DNA of 64,000 nucleotides, taken from positions 9,575 through 73,574 of the forward strand of contig JALNZG010000014.1 in assembly GCA_023229425.1 (NCBI GenBank), read 5' to 3'. The notes under the pieces were generated by a model that saw only the letters and a list, made by a program, of their open reading frames with translations, did no database searches and was not told where the DNA came from. The stretch comes from Ignavibacteriaceae bacterium. GTDB lineage: Bacteria; Bacteroidota; Ignavibacteria; Ignavibacteriales; Ignavibacteriaceae. Shown piece after piece: positions 1 through 8,581 of the stretch. Position 1 is the first letter of the stretch; every line of letters begins with the position of its first letter. The translations under genes were made by a program, and so were the position numbers.

Positions 1-1892
1 CCGTCCGCTTTCATTTGTAGCGCGTAGATATTTTCTTCATCACCAAAGTAGAGATGTTTAGTTGCGGCATCATAGTTATTTCTCAATGAAAAATTCGGAG
101 TTAAAAAACTCGGGTCTGTCTCAGTTTCAATTCGCCAGAGAAGTTTTCCCGAAGCACAATCGTAAGCGGCAAAACCATAGGGTGTTTCATCCCATTTGTT
201 TTGAATTTTCATCCCAACGCCATCAAAAAATATTGCCGGAGGAACCATATCGATGGTGAATTTTTTTTCTCCCATCTTAACATAAAGTACATTATCAACA
301 ACCATCCCCTCGCGCGGAATAGCTTTAATGGTTCCGTTATTCACCCACAATCTTTTTTTGGCTTTTAAATCGTATGCTGCAATATTTTCATTACCGACAA
401 CATAGGCAATATTTCCATCGATGAAGGGCATCATATCTGCATAACGAACTGCTCCTCCGGCGGTTATTGAATAATCGCTTAAACGTAAATAATCTTTAAA
501 ATGAATTTCGCCCGTCTTGGGATTTATTATGGAAATTCCGTCACCACCTTTTTCTTTCGTATCAGGATTACATAACGAATTGATTGACAACGTGCCGAAG
601 ACAATGTTTCCATCGTACTCAAGCGTAACATAATTGAAACCAATATTTTCCCATCCAAGATTATTTTCAACTTTTAACGTTTTCATTATGCCACCAAATA
701 AAGACTTTGCCCAATCTGCTGTGCCGTAAGGAGTTGTTCCCAAAGAAGTTGTTCTGTAAATAACTTTTCCGGTTAAGGCATTTATGCGCATCAAATAAAC
801 ATTAGCGCCTCCCTCAGCAACAGAAGTACTTGTGTAAGTTAGCAGTATATCATTTCCATCAACCTTTAAATAACGGTGGGCATAACCGGCAAAATCTTTA
901 TCATCCTTCTGCGATTGCCAAAGTACTTTTCCTTCAGCAAGATCAATTGCCAGCATACCGTTTTTTAATCCTGCGAATAAATAATCTTTGTTTGCAACTT
1001 TCATTATTTCAAAAGTTCTGAAATCATCAGCGCCTACTTTAACTTCGGTTAATTTGCCCGTTTCTTCATCAAAGAAAAAAGTATTTTCTTCACCAAGAAT
1101 TACACAACCCCTGTCGGTGTTATAGATGACTTCTTTATCTGCATCAAAACTTGCCTTGCTCTTGAATATTTCTTGATTTGCAACAACATCAATGACCGCC
1201 AAAGCTCCATCTAAGCAAAAAATCAGATAACGTTCATCATTAGAAATGTAACTCCACCGCCGACCTTTTTCAGCTAAATCATATTCAACTTCATAATCAT
1301 CAGCCAGAAAAACTCTGCTTCCCGATTTCATATCAAACAATCCAACAGCTTCAGAATAAAAGAGGACGACAAAACGGTTTTGCTTTTTCAACACCTTCCA
1401 ATTCCATGCGTCGAATTGATAAAGTTTCTGGTTGTATCCAAACTCTTGTCGCCATAATTCATTGCCGTTTTGAAGATCAATCCCTATATGAATTCCGCCA
1501 AACCGTAGGACGGTGATATCTCCAATCATAAAAAGATTGACAAAATCTTTTTGCTCCACATCCGGGTATTCTTTCTCCCAAGCTAATTTTCCAGTGAGGG
1601 CATTGTAGGCTTGAACTTTATCATCTGCGCTTACCAGATAATAATTCCCGGCTATTTGATGGACTCCTTCTTTCTCGTAGTCATCAATCTCAAGCGCGTA
1701 TTTTTTTTCCCCTTTAACTGCGTCGTATAAATAAATATTTTCAGCGCATTGCAAAAAAAGCTGATTCCCTTTATCGAGGAAGTAGTAACTCTCTATCGGT
1801 GAATCAAGTTCGAGGCTCCATTTAGGGACTTGTTGTGCGGCAAGAATGTAACAGAAGCACAAAAAGAAAAAAAGTAGTTTTTTAGCATTCAT
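1..1892 (-). CDS. Secreted PQQ-like beta-propeller repeat protein, 3' end cut by window edge
   Basis: Reading the minus strand from an ATG at 1892 gives an open frame that runs off the left edge after about 630 codons. The first 20 or so residues form a signal peptide (a KK pair, then LLFFFLCFCYILAA). The rest is a chain of short blades of the kind 'LTGKLAWEKE', 'AEGKVLWQSQ', 'ASGKLLWRIE', with a Trp and a following charged residue. That is the usual look of PQQ/quinoprotein-like propellers of the BamB type. The start is supported by AAGGAG seven bases upstream. No cofactor-binding residues can be assigned, so an enzyme role is not claimed; a periplasmic or surface scaffold is as likely. The C-terminus is missing, so a sorting domain cannot be excluded. 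Confidence 0.8.
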   Translation of the reverse strand, partial: MNAKKLLFFFLCFCYILAAQQVPKWSLELDSPIESYYFLDKGNQLFLQCAENIYLYDAVKGEKKYALEIDDYEKEGVHQIAGNYYLVSADDKVQAYNALTGKLAWEKEYPDVEQKDFVNLFMIGDITVLRFGGIHIGIDLQNGNELWRQEFGYNQKLYQFDAWNWKVLKKQNRFVVLFYSEAVGLFDMKSGSRVFLADDYEVEYDLAEKGRRWSYISNDERYLIFCLDGALAVIDVVANQEIFKSKASFDADKEVIYNTDRGCVILGEENTFFFDEETGKLTEVKVGADDFRTFEIMKVANKDYLFAGLKNGMLAIDLAEGKVLWQSQKDDKDFAGYAHRYLKVDGNDILLTYTSTSVAEGGANVYLMRINALTGKVIYRTTSLGTTPYGTADWAKSLFGGIMKTLKVENNLGWENIGFNYVTLEYDGNIVFGTLSINSLCNPDTKEKGGDGISIINPKTGEIHFKDYLRLSDYSITAGGAVRYADMMPFIDGNIAYVVGNENIAAYDLKAKKRLWVNNGTIKAIPREGMVVDNVLYVKMGEKKFTIDMVPPAIFFDGVGMKIQNKWDETPYGFAAYDCASGKLLWRIETETDPSFLTPNFSLRNNYDAATKHLYFGDEENIYALQMKAD

Positions 1893-2168
1893 TTTGAATA
1901 CTCCTTTTTTTATGTGATTTGATCTTACGTTGCTTACGACAATCTAATGGTATTTTGGCATGCTTGAACCGGAGCCAAGAAGAACTGTATTGATCGTGGG
2001 GAATTGTAGAGGGGAAAAATGTGGAGAGAAAGTATTCCTCAGATAATGGAACAATAAAATGAACATATTTTACGAGTGAAAATTATCGAGAAAAAAATCA
2101 GTTTACAACAAAATTATAATTGATTCAAATTTATAAAATGAACTCAACTACCCGTTAGGAAAAAAACT

Positions 2169-2549
2169 TTATGGATACGATTTCAGTTTCAATCCTTCAA
2201 TAAATCTAAAATCTTTCTGATTCTTTGTTAAGAGCATAGCTTGATGAGCAATAGAAGTAGCTGCAATAAAAGCATCGGCTATAAGCAATCCGTGGCTTAG
2301 TCGGTAGATTTTCAATAGCCTGATCGCTATATCATTTATTTCATCATCAATTTTTATTAATTCAAATCTACAAAGAAACTTATCAACTATCCGCAACTCA
2401 GATTTGTTTCTAATTAATTCCATTTTTGTAATTGTACTAATTCCGAGTGAATGATTTTGCTCTTCTTTGATTAAACGATTTACAGCAGTTAAAATGTTTT
2501 TGCTTACATCTATCAAAATATCGGTATCCACCAAAAGCAAGTTATTCAC
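2169..2549 (-). CDS. PIN-domain ribonuclease toxin, VapC-like
   Basis: This 126-residue protein has the PIN-domain layout: an N-terminal strand with acidic residues (LLLVDTDILIDVSK), a central Glu (TKMELIRNK) and a C-terminal acidic cluster (LLIADAFIAATSIAH, then LLTKNQKDFRFI). PIN toxins of this length cut RNA using Mg2+ held by these acids and are paired with a small antitoxin. The upstream gene overlaps it by 8 bases and encodes a candidate partner, which fits a type II toxin-antitoxin operon. The acids are intact, so it may be active. The family is clear; the RNA target cannot be told from sequence. Confidence 0.85.
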   Translation of the reverse strand: MNNLLLVDTDILIDVSKNILTAVNRLIKEEQNHSLGISTITKMELIRNKSELRIVDKFLCRFELIKIDDEINDIAIRLLKIYRLSHGLLIADAFIAATSIAHQAMLLTKNQKDFRFIEGLKLKSYP

Positions 2550-2784
2550 CCTGGTTTCTCCATTCCGATGATCGTAATTGTTTTAACCATAAATCGCTAT
2601 TCTCAAAATCTTTTCTATCCCTCCACATCCCTACAAATTTTTCTTCTTTAAAATTTGTTTTTTTAGGTTGCTTAGGTGAAGGCTTTGAGTAACTGGTCTG
2701 TAAAAATTCTATAAAACTAAGCACTTGTTTTTTTGCCTCTAAGGGTAGAGTTTCAATTTTACTAAGAATATATTCACTGCTCAT
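2542..2784 (-). CDS. DUF2281/VapB-like antitoxin
   Basis: This 80-residue protein starts with the helix pattern typical of DUF2281 proteins (SEYILSKIETLPLEAKKQVLSFIEFL). It has a basic Lys/Pro linker in the middle and a charged C-terminal half (FVGMWRDRKDF). In this family the C-terminal half usually contacts the PIN toxin. Its end overlaps the start of the PIN gene by 8 bases, so the two are translationally coupled and the antitoxin comes first, as expected. The function is inferred from context and family resemblance; no classical DNA-binding fold such as AbrB or RHH is visible. Confidence 0.7.
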   Translation of the reverse strand: MSSEYILSKIETLPLEAKKQVLSFIEFLQTSYSKPSPKQPKKTNFKEEKFVGMWRDRKDFENSDLWLKQLRSSEWRNQGE

Positions 2785-2886
2785 TTCTTGCTCACTTTTA
2801 ATAATTCATTTTCTTTCAAAGCCAAATTAATTGTTTCCATCACGAGTTGCAAAGGAGAAAAATAATCTTATACTTTCTATTTTGCT

Positions 2887-4032
2887 TTATTTTGCCCCAT
2901 ACTGGATAATCTTCAAACCATATTTAGCACGGAGTTCGTCTATTGAATTCAACATCCGTTTTTCTTTTTCTTCTTTTCCATCAAACAAATTTTCTTGCTC
3001 ATAAGAACTGTAGAAATTAGTAAGTTGAACGCCGATAAGCCGTATCGAGACGCGCCTCTTGTAAGCATTTCTAAATAAATCCACTACCGCATTATAGATA
3101 ATTTTATCACTACTTGTAGGTTCTTTTATAGTTTGAGCACGGGTTAATGTGATAAAATCGGAGTAACGGAGTTTCAATGTGATGGTCTTTGTCATCCACC
3201 CTTTTTTGCGGAGTGAGTTTGCGACATCTTCGACTAGATGGAAAAGTATATTTTCAATTTCTTGATGATCGGAAATATCTTTTTGAAACGTCTCTTCCCT
3301 GCCGATACTTTTTCTCTCCCGTTCAACGGTAAGAAACTCACTTCCTTTACCTTGTGCGTGTTCATAAATCGCTATACCATATTTACCAAAGAGTGTAGTG
3401 AAATAATCGCTTGAAGCATCAGTGATATCTTTAATTATTCTAAATCCGCGTGCATTCAATTGCTTTGTGGCAACTCTGCCTATTCCCGGCATAGTTTCAA
3501 TTGGAAGTGGCGCAAGGAATTCTTGTTCTTGTCCCGCAACAACATAAGTTATTCCTTCCGGTTTTGCATAGTCTGAACTTATTTTTGCCACATACTTGTT
3601 TGAAGCGATCCCGATTGAACAAGGCAGAGAAAGTTCTTTTTTTATTTCAGCTTGAAGAAGCGAAGCAAAGTAGTAAGGGTTTCCGTAAATTTTTTCACAT
3701 CCGGAAAAGTCCATATAAAACTCATCGATCGAAGCTTGTTCCATTACAGGTGCGTAACGCTCTAAAATATTTTTTACCGCTTTGGAATAACGAGAATATT
3801 CTTTCCCGTGTCCGTGCAGATAAATGCCTTTGGGACAAAGCCGAAACGCATCGCGAATGGGCATTCCGGAACGAAGTCCAAACGCTCTTGCTTCGTATGA
3901 ACAAGCCGCAACAACACCTCTGCCGTGCGGATCGCCACCAACAATAACCGGCTTCCCTTTAAGCGAAGGATCAAGTATCCGTTCTACAGAAACGAAGAAA
4001 GCGTCTAAATCAAGATGAAAGATTGTGGGCAT
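2887..4032 (-). CDS. dinB: DNA polymerase IV (Y-family translesion polymerase)
   Basis: The 381-residue protein has all the Y-family landmarks: the N-terminal catalytic block IFHLDLDAFFVSVE, the YEARAFGLRSGMP palm segment, the second acidic motif QASIDEFYMDFSG, the helix-hairpin-helix region around LPIETMPGIGRVATKQL and a little-finger domain to about residue 350. It copies past damaged bases with low fidelity and is often SOS-controlled. I looked upstream for the palindrome found at lexA and did not see it; instead the 50 bases before the start are a low-complexity AAAGTAGAAAGTG-type repeat followed by REP hairpins. Length is normal for the family (about 350-400). Confidence 0.95.
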   Translation of the reverse strand: MPTIFHLDLDAFFVSVERILDPSLKGKPVIVGGDPHGRGVVAACSYEARAFGLRSGMPIRDAFRLCPKGIYLHGHGKEYSRYSKAVKNILERYAPVMEQASIDEFYMDFSGCEKIYGNPYYFASLLQAEIKKELSLPCSIGIASNKYVAKISSDYAKPEGITYVVAGQEQEFLAPLPIETMPGIGRVATKQLNARGFRIIKDITDASSDYFTTLFGKYGIAIYEHAQGKGSEFLTVERERKSIGREETFQKDISDHQEIENILFHLVEDVANSLRKKGWMTKTITLKLRYSDFITLTRAQTIKEPTSSDKIIYNAVVDLFRNAYKRRVSIRLIGVQLTNFYSSYEQENLFDGKEEKEKRMLNSIDELRAKYGLKIIQYGAK

Positions 4033-4067
4033 AAATCAGTTGAAAGTAGAAAGTGAAAAGTAGAAAG
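4030..4067. repeat. Low-complexity GAAAGTAGAAAGTG-type repeat
   Basis: A short run of imperfect 9-10 base copies of AAAGTAGAAAGTG sits directly upstream of dinB. Similar runs occur at the 3' end of the KilA-N gene (about 45970-46010, opposite orientation) and just after the proline-tail gene (about 59000-59030). Their role is unknown. Confidence 0.6.
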
Positions 4068-4077
4068 TGAAACAATT

Positions 4078-4385
4078 CCGCATCACGCCGAGGCGTGACG
4101 CTACACAAATAAATCCCGATGAATCGGTATAGAATTTTCCATCATCATCGTTTACGATGATTTTTTCAATCAGCGATACCGTTTACGGTATCGCGGTTTA
4201 ACCACCGGTATAATGAAACACCAGACTACATTAACATATTAGTGTCCCTACAATATCGCATTCCGGTAAACCGGAACACTGCACAAACAAATCCCGATAA
4301 ATCGGGATGGGATTTCCATCATTCCGATTTATCGGGATGATTTTTTTGCCCGGCGATACCGTTTACGGTATCGCTGATTTATAAA
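4078..4385. repeat. REP/BIME-like array, two hairpin units, downstream side of the RAYT gene
   Basis: Two related units of about 120 bases lie next to each other (about 4078-4195 and 4257-4381). Each has the same order of short palindromes with constant spacers: a hairpin after CCGCAT, then ACACAAA, an ATCCCGAT..ATCGGGAT hairpin, a hairpin after CCATCAT followed by a T run, and finally GCGATACCGTTTACGGTATCGC trimmed of its flanks. The first and third hairpins differ in stem sequence between the units while their flanks are kept. The transposase gene ends six bases to the right. Confidence 0.85.
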
Positions 4386-4391
4386 TGCTGA

Positions 4392-4823
4392 TTACACATT
4401 ATCTGTGGTATCATCTGTAAATGTTTCCATCGCAGCATTTATTTTTCCGGTTTGATGATGTTTTTTCTGATTATTTATGTATTGCACTATACGCGGGAGA
4501 TCCTTTTCAGAAAAAGATAAGACGCCAAATCCCTCCTGCCAGGCAAAATCTTTTGTTACCTGAAGTTCTTTATTTAGAAAATAAGAAGCGCTCCCTTTCA
4601 GTTTGCCGATAATATCACTAACCGATTCAGCCGGAGGAATAGATATAGCTAAATGGATGTGGTTAGTTGTTCCGTTACAACTGTGAATTTCACAATGGAA
4701 CCGTTTAGCCTTGTTCAACAAAAACGGAAAAAGGTATTGCTCTATTTTATCCGAGATTATTTCTTCTCGTCTATACGTTGTCCAAATAACATGATAAAAC
4801 AATTTATAAAAAACCTTACCCAT
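4392..4823 (-). CDS. REP-associated tyrosine transposase (RAYT), IS200/IS605-like Y1 family
   Basis: The 143-residue protein has the HUH/Y1 fold marks: N-terminal YKLFYHVIWTTYRRE, the metal-binding NHIHLAIS and a C-terminal catalytic Tyr in RIVQYINNQKKHH. RAYTs are single-copy domesticated relatives of IS200 transposases that nick single-stranded REP hairpins. The frame stays open to 4916, but that extension runs through a hairpin repeat; the ATG at 4823 is preceded by GAGGAAAAC and is the better start. Two repeat units lie on each side, the classic RAYT arrangement. Family is secure; whether it still mobilises repeats here is inferred from the scattered modules at 8.6, 9.5 and 12.5 kb. Confidence 0.92.
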   Translation of the reverse strand: MGKVFYKLFYHVIWTTYRREEIISDKIEQYLFPFLLNKAKRFHCEIHSCNGTTNHIHLAISIPPAESVSDIIGKLKGSASYFLNKELQVTKDFAWQEGFGVLSFSEKDLPRIVQYINNQKKHHQTGKINAAMETFTDDTTDNV

Positions 4824-4849
4824 GTTTTCCTCAATATTTCTTGTGAATT

Positions 4850-5134
4850 CCGCATCACGCCAAGGCGTTACGCAGCACGAATAAATCCCAATAAATCGGG
4901 ATAGTTCCCTTATCATCGTTTACGATGATTTTTTCGATTAGCGATACCGTTTACGGTATCGCGGTTTATTACACCAGGTTATGATAATATGTTCGTTTTC
5001 CATAACTCCGCATTCCGGTAAACCGGAACGCTACACAAACAAATCCCGATAAATCGGGATGGAATTTTCATCATCCCGATTTATCGGTATGATTTTTTTG
5101 CCCAGCGATACCGTTTACGGTATCGCTGATTACA
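4850..5134. repeat. REP/BIME-like array, two hairpin units, upstream side of the RAYT gene
   Basis: Two units (about 4850-4965 and 5008-5130) repeat the layout found left of the transposase, in the same orientation. The first begins with the CACGCC..GGCGT stem and the second with the TCCGGTAAACCGGA stem, so the order of the two unit types is the same on both sides. Both end in GCGATACCG TTTA CGGTATCGC-type hairpins. Confidence 0.85.
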
Positions 5135-5224
5135 CAACACAAATTTGTACGAATTCATCATTCCTTTTTTCCATCATCAACCTTTATCCATCAACCATCT
5201 AAAGCAACTTTCCTTTTAATTCGC

Positions 5225-5256
5225 TTTGACTTTCATGCTTCTTTCCCTTAGTTTTG
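5225..5256 (+). promoter_or_regulatory. Bacteroidota-type promoter for the small RNA
   Basis: TTTG at 5225-5228 and TAGTTTTG at 5249-5256 match the Bacteroidota -33/-7 consensus (TTTG, then TAnnTTTG), with a 20-base spacer. The predicted start of transcription is about 5261-5263, just before the structured region. Confidence 0.6.
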
Positions 5257-5261
5257 TAGTG

Positions 5262-5386
5262 AGTCGAGAAGCTGACTAAGTACGGACTTAATAGTTAGCG
5301 GAAGAGGGCTGGTGAACCCGTTTTTCACATCAGTCCGAAACGCTCAAAAAATTGCTCTCTCATTCATTTGGGAGAGCATTTTTTTT
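5262..5386 (+). ncRNA. Putative structured small RNA, about 125 nt
   Basis: No coding frame fits this stretch, but it is framed by a good promoter and a strong terminator on the plus strand. Two folds can be drawn before the terminator. One pairs GCTGAC (5271) with GTTAGC (about 5294) around an inner TAAGT-ACGG-ACTTA hairpin. The second pairs GGGCTG-GTGAA (5306-5316) with TTCAC-AT-CAGTCC (about 5324-5336), closed by AGCG/CGCT with purine-rich internal loops (GAAGA and GAAA). The gene to the right is on the other strand, so it is probably a free RNA rather than a 5' leader. It does not show signature sequences of tmRNA, RNase P, SRP RNA or the common riboswitches that I know. Identity unknown. 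Confidence 0.6.
5353..5386 (+). terminator. Rho-independent terminator of the small RNA
   Basis: TGCTCTCTC and GGGAGAGCA form a 9-base-pair stem (one G-T pair) with an 8-base loop, followed directly by eight T residues. Confidence 0.85.
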
Positions 5387-5525
5387 GTATCAATTTGTTT
5401 TCGAAATTATTTTCATCAGTTTTTTCTTTGCTTCTACTCAAATAACTTTATGCTGGTTGCTTTGTTCATAATTTAGCTCTGTTTGTTTTTATAATTACCA
5501 TGTAACGATAACCGGATTTTACAAA

Positions 5526-5762
5526 CTATTTAAAAGCAATCCAAAGGTTAACAAAAGTTGCAACAGTAACTAGAAATGTCATCATTGTAATCCATTTTGT
5601 GTAACGTAACATTGCTTCATTTTGCCTTTCAAATTTACGCCTTGACAATTCATCAAGATAATATGAAATGCCAGGTTCGACATGGATGGCAATCTTATCG
5701 TGTTCTTGTATCAATTGTTCATCGGTTATCGAACGAAGTGTTTCTATTGTTGGTAATGACAT
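5526..5762 (-). CDS. Small membrane-anchored protein of unknown function
   Basis: The 78-residue protein has a charged, mostly helical N-terminal part (residues 1-50) and one hydrophobic segment at the C-terminus (WITMMTFLVTVATFVNLWIAF). It would be a tail-anchored inner-membrane protein with a cytoplasmic domain. I do not recognise a family. The intergenic stretch to the right (5763-5939) has no supportable gene; a short plus-strand frame there looks accidental. Confidence 0.5.
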   Translation of the reverse strand: MSLPTIETLRSITDEQLIQEHDKIAIHVEPGISYYLDELSRRKFERQNEAMLRYTKWITMMTFLVTVATFVNLWIAFK

Positions 5763-5939
5763 CTTTTAACCTCATTAGTTGTTATTTACTATAGTGGCAT
5801 TAAGCGGTGCTACAATGTTACTGCTTCTACTTAGTTGGGTTATTGATTATTTAACTCACTTACTAAAATACCGAACAATAAAACTCAACAATAACTGCAA
5901 AACTACTGACTGGCTACAGCGTGTTGCTTTAGATTCGGG

Positions 5940-6818
5940 TTATAGCGCTTTTACGATTTTATCTATTATAAATTGATAATCTCTCAATACCATTTCATTA
6001 TAAGAAGAATAAAGATCGATAAGTTTCTGAGTTTTATTTGGTTTAATAAACTTAAGAATTTCGTAGTTTTGAATTAAATCAAGTTGTGCAACATTAATCA
6101 AATTAGTTAGAACTAACACAATGTTTGGTGAAAGTTGCCCTTTATAATTGGATAAAAAATTTTCTGTAAGGATCCCAGTTTCACAATGAATATAAATGCT
6201 TGCAGATTTGTAGATACTTAAATATATCTGACTGAGTTTTATACTTTGAATCGGATCATTTTTATCTACGAGTTTATCCCGCTTAATACACATATCGTAT
6301 TTCTTAAGATTTGTCCAATTACTTTTAAGTTGGTCTTTATCAAAATCAAAACTTGGATCAAGACTTCTTTCATTAAAAAAGGTTTTAAGTTTAACAAGCT
6401 CAATATCATCCTTGAATATTTTTTCCATAAATCCGTACAAAGTTGGATCAATATTTTTTATTGCTTGAGAATAACGATAATCTGTTCTATTTATATCGGA
6501 AATGAATGGGTCAAAACCTTCTTTTTTATCAGAGTTTATTAAATAAGAAGATACGATAACCTGTTCAAATCGTATTCTTAAAAGCGCAAACGCTTCAATT
6601 GGTTGAGCAAAAGTAGTTAACAATCTAACTGACAAACTGGCATTTAATGAATGATACATTAAAAGAGATAGAACACCTGCTTCAAGAGTTCCCCAATCTG
6701 CTGGTGAATTTCCTCCTAGTTCACTTGCTAAAATAAATGTTTGCTCAGAAACATTTAAATACTCTTTAAGTTCTGGAACCGCATCAATCAAAGGCCCATA
6801 TGTTTGTCTAAGTTTCAT
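5940..6818 (-). CDS. All-helical protein of unknown function, possibly DUF5677-like
   Basis: This is a 292-residue soluble protein, strongly helical, with no signal peptide or membrane segment. The segment around residues 75-95 (EAFALLRIRFEQVIVSSYLI) resembles the DUF5677 type of helical proteins in which a conserved Arg/Glu helix recurs; this is a weak match from memory. It stands alone, with more than 150 bases on either side. Its AT-rich composition and Lys/Asn/Ile-rich codon use fit an accessory gene. Function unknown. Confidence 0.55.
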   Translation of the reverse strand: MKLRQTYGPLIDAVPELKEYLNVSEQTFILASELGGNSPADWGTLEAGVLSLLMYHSLNASLSVRLLTTFAQPIEAFALLRIRFEQVIVSSYLINSDKKEGFDPFISDINRTDYRYSQAIKNIDPTLYGFMEKIFKDDIELVKLKTFFNERSLDPSFDFDKDQLKSNWTNLKKYDMCIKRDKLVDKNDPIQSIKLSQIYLSIYKSASIYIHCETGILTENFLSNYKGQLSPNIVLVLTNLINVAQLDLIQNYEILKFIKPNKTQKLIDLYSSYNEMVLRDYQFIIDKIVKAL

Positions 6819-6991
6819 AAAATATCTACTCGCTATAACAGTATTATTTTAAGCCGTCACCCACCCAAAATAAGTATCAAAATATAATAACAGCTCATAA
6901 AAATTCTTATACTATAAATAAAAAAGAGTTTTTAGTTAAAAATTTTATTCGTAAGAATAATTTCATCTATACAAACTTGCCTTTACATTTT

Positions 6992-8506
6992 CTAATCCTT
7001 AATACACCGAATACTAAAACCGTAGTCCTTTTTGATAGTATTAAAGTTATTGATACTACCAATATTATAGGTAATGTGTAAGTAGTAAGCGTGAGTTGTC
7101 TCGTTTTCTGTAGAACTCCAAAAATCAGTGTAGCCTCCTAAATCATAAAAGTTTCCATTGGTGCGATACCCAGCAAACAACCCAGAAAAACCGCTTGTAT
7201 TAGTGCCCATTCCTTGTCCAACTGCTTCTAATGCATAGGCATCATTTTTTACTGTTGACTTTAATGTATCAAACTCAATATGCGTTGGTATGTGCCAACT
7301 GGTTGGACAAATACCTTTAGTGCCAACAGCGGTGCGATATGCCATCGCTTCACCCCATTGGTAGAGTCCGCCATATTTACTACAATTTGATGTGTCATTA
7401 TCATAACAATATTTTTCTATAGTTCCGTTATCCATTTGAATTGCACTTCCCAGTATCATCGTTCCTAAATCAATATTCTCTCTCAACCAGCATTGAGAAC
7501 CAACTTCTACAGTATGATAAGTTTTTTCTGCATAAAAGACTGTTTTTAGACCTTCACATACACCAGATGTATTAAATGACCAACTTACCCCCCAAGAAGA
7601 ATTCCCTACATTGTTTACCGCCATTACTCGCCAATAATATCTTGTAGAAATTGTTAAACCAGTTATCTGTTTATTTGTGGTTGCGGTATTTTGGTTAAAA
7701 ACAAAACTTGTAAAAGAGCTATTATTTGAGACTTGCAGAATATAACTCGTTGCTCCAATGCTTGCACTCCATGTCAGTGTTGGTGAATGCACTACGTCTA
7801 CAGCACCGTCAGTCGGAGACAAAAGAATAGGGAATTGTGGTATAGTGCCAGTTGTAAAAGACCAAGTTTCTGACCAACCTTTTGTGCCAAAATTATTCGC
7901 TGCACTAACCCGCCAATAATATTTTATCGCTCCGCTTAAATCGGTGACTTGCTGTAAGGTTGCATTTAATGAATCTTCATCAAAAACAAAACTTGTAAAT
8001 GAACTATTTGTTGAGATTTGCAAAGTATATTTGCTTGCATTTATTACGGCATTCCATCTTAAAACGGGAGAAAGTTTTTGGTCAATCGCGCCGTTTGCGG
8101 GTAAAGATAATTGAGGAACAAAAGCAGCTTCGCCTGTTGTTGTAAAACTCCACACCTTAGACCAGTCGGAGGTTCCGGCGCTATTCGTTGCGCTTACTCT
8201 CCAGTAATAAACCGCTAAATAATTAAGGTCGGGGACTTGTTGGGTTGTTGTGGTAATATCGCTTTTATTAAACACAAAACTTGAGAATGAACTGCTTGCG
8301 GAAACTTGTAACGTATAACTTTTCGCTCCGTTGCTTTCTTTCCATGTTAAAACAACCGGAACTGCAATATTAGAGGATGTATCTGTTGGTGAAGCTAATG
8401 TTGGCTGTGTGGGAACCGTATCTGTATTAACGGGATTGCTTGCATCTTTTTTACACGATGTAAACATTAGAAGAGAAACCAGTAGAAAATAAACTAACTT
8501 TTTCAT
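6992..8506 (-). CDS. FN3-repeat lipoprotein with Fibrobacter-type major paralogous domain
   Basis: The 504-residue protein starts with a lipoprotein signal (LLVSLLMFTSCKKD). Three fibronectin-III-like repeats of about 95 residues follow, each with 'SYTLQVS..SSFSSFVF' and 'YYWRVSATN..GTSDWS' motifs. The last 180 residues contain GSQCWLRENIDLGTMI, GGLYQWGEAMAY, GICPTSWHIPT, FWSSTE and FSIRCIKD, the marks of the Fib_succ_major paralogous domain (TIGR02145). Such proteins sit on the cell surface, probably in adhesion or carbohydrate binding; there is no enzyme evidence. It is alone on its strand segment. The family call is firm; the role is inferred. Confidence 0.88.
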   Translation of the reverse strand: MKKLVYFLLVSLLMFTSCKKDASNPVNTDTVPTQPTLASPTDTSSNIAVPVVLTWKESNGAKSYTLQVSASSSFSSFVFNKSDITTTTQQVPDLNYLAVYYWRVSATNSAGTSDWSKVWSFTTTGEAAFVPQLSLPANGAIDQKLSPVLRWNAVINASKYTLQISTNSSFTSFVFDEDSLNATLQQVTDLSGAIKYYWRVSAANNFGTKGWSETWSFTTGTIPQFPILLSPTDGAVDVVHSPTLTWSASIGATSYILQVSNNSSFTSFVFNQNTATTNKQITGLTISTRYYWRVMAVNNVGNSSWGVSWSFNTSGVCEGLKTVFYAEKTYHTVEVGSQCWLRENIDLGTMILGSAIQMDNGTIEKYCYDNDTSNCSKYGGLYQWGEAMAYRTAVGTKGICPTSWHIPTHIEFDTLKSTVKNDAYALEAVGQGMGTNTSGFSGLFAGYRTNGNFYDLGGYTDFWSSTENETTHAYYLHITYNIGSINNFNTIKKDYGFSIRCIKD

Positions 8507-8553
8507 ATACCACCTTTATTTTACGTTCAAAACTTAAACAATTTTTTTTAATT

Positions 8554-8578
8554 CCGCACCACGCCTCGGCGTGACGCT
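8554..8578. repeat. Single REP hairpin module
   Basis: CCGCACCACGCCTCGGCGTGACGCT is the first hairpin module of the RAYT-flanking units with a swapped loop (CACGCC-TC-GGCGTG). It lies at the 3' end of the Bro-N gene. Confidence 0.7.
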
Positions 8579-8581
8579 GTT

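Noticed and set aside
5262..5386. tmRNA, SRP RNA or a cobalamin-type riboswitch
   Set aside because: None of their conserved core sequences is present, and no plus-strand gene follows.
5779..5976. Plus-strand frame of 65 codons with a hydrophobic start
   Set aside because: No ribosome site, overlaps both neighbouring minus-strand genes, and the second half is unlike a protein.
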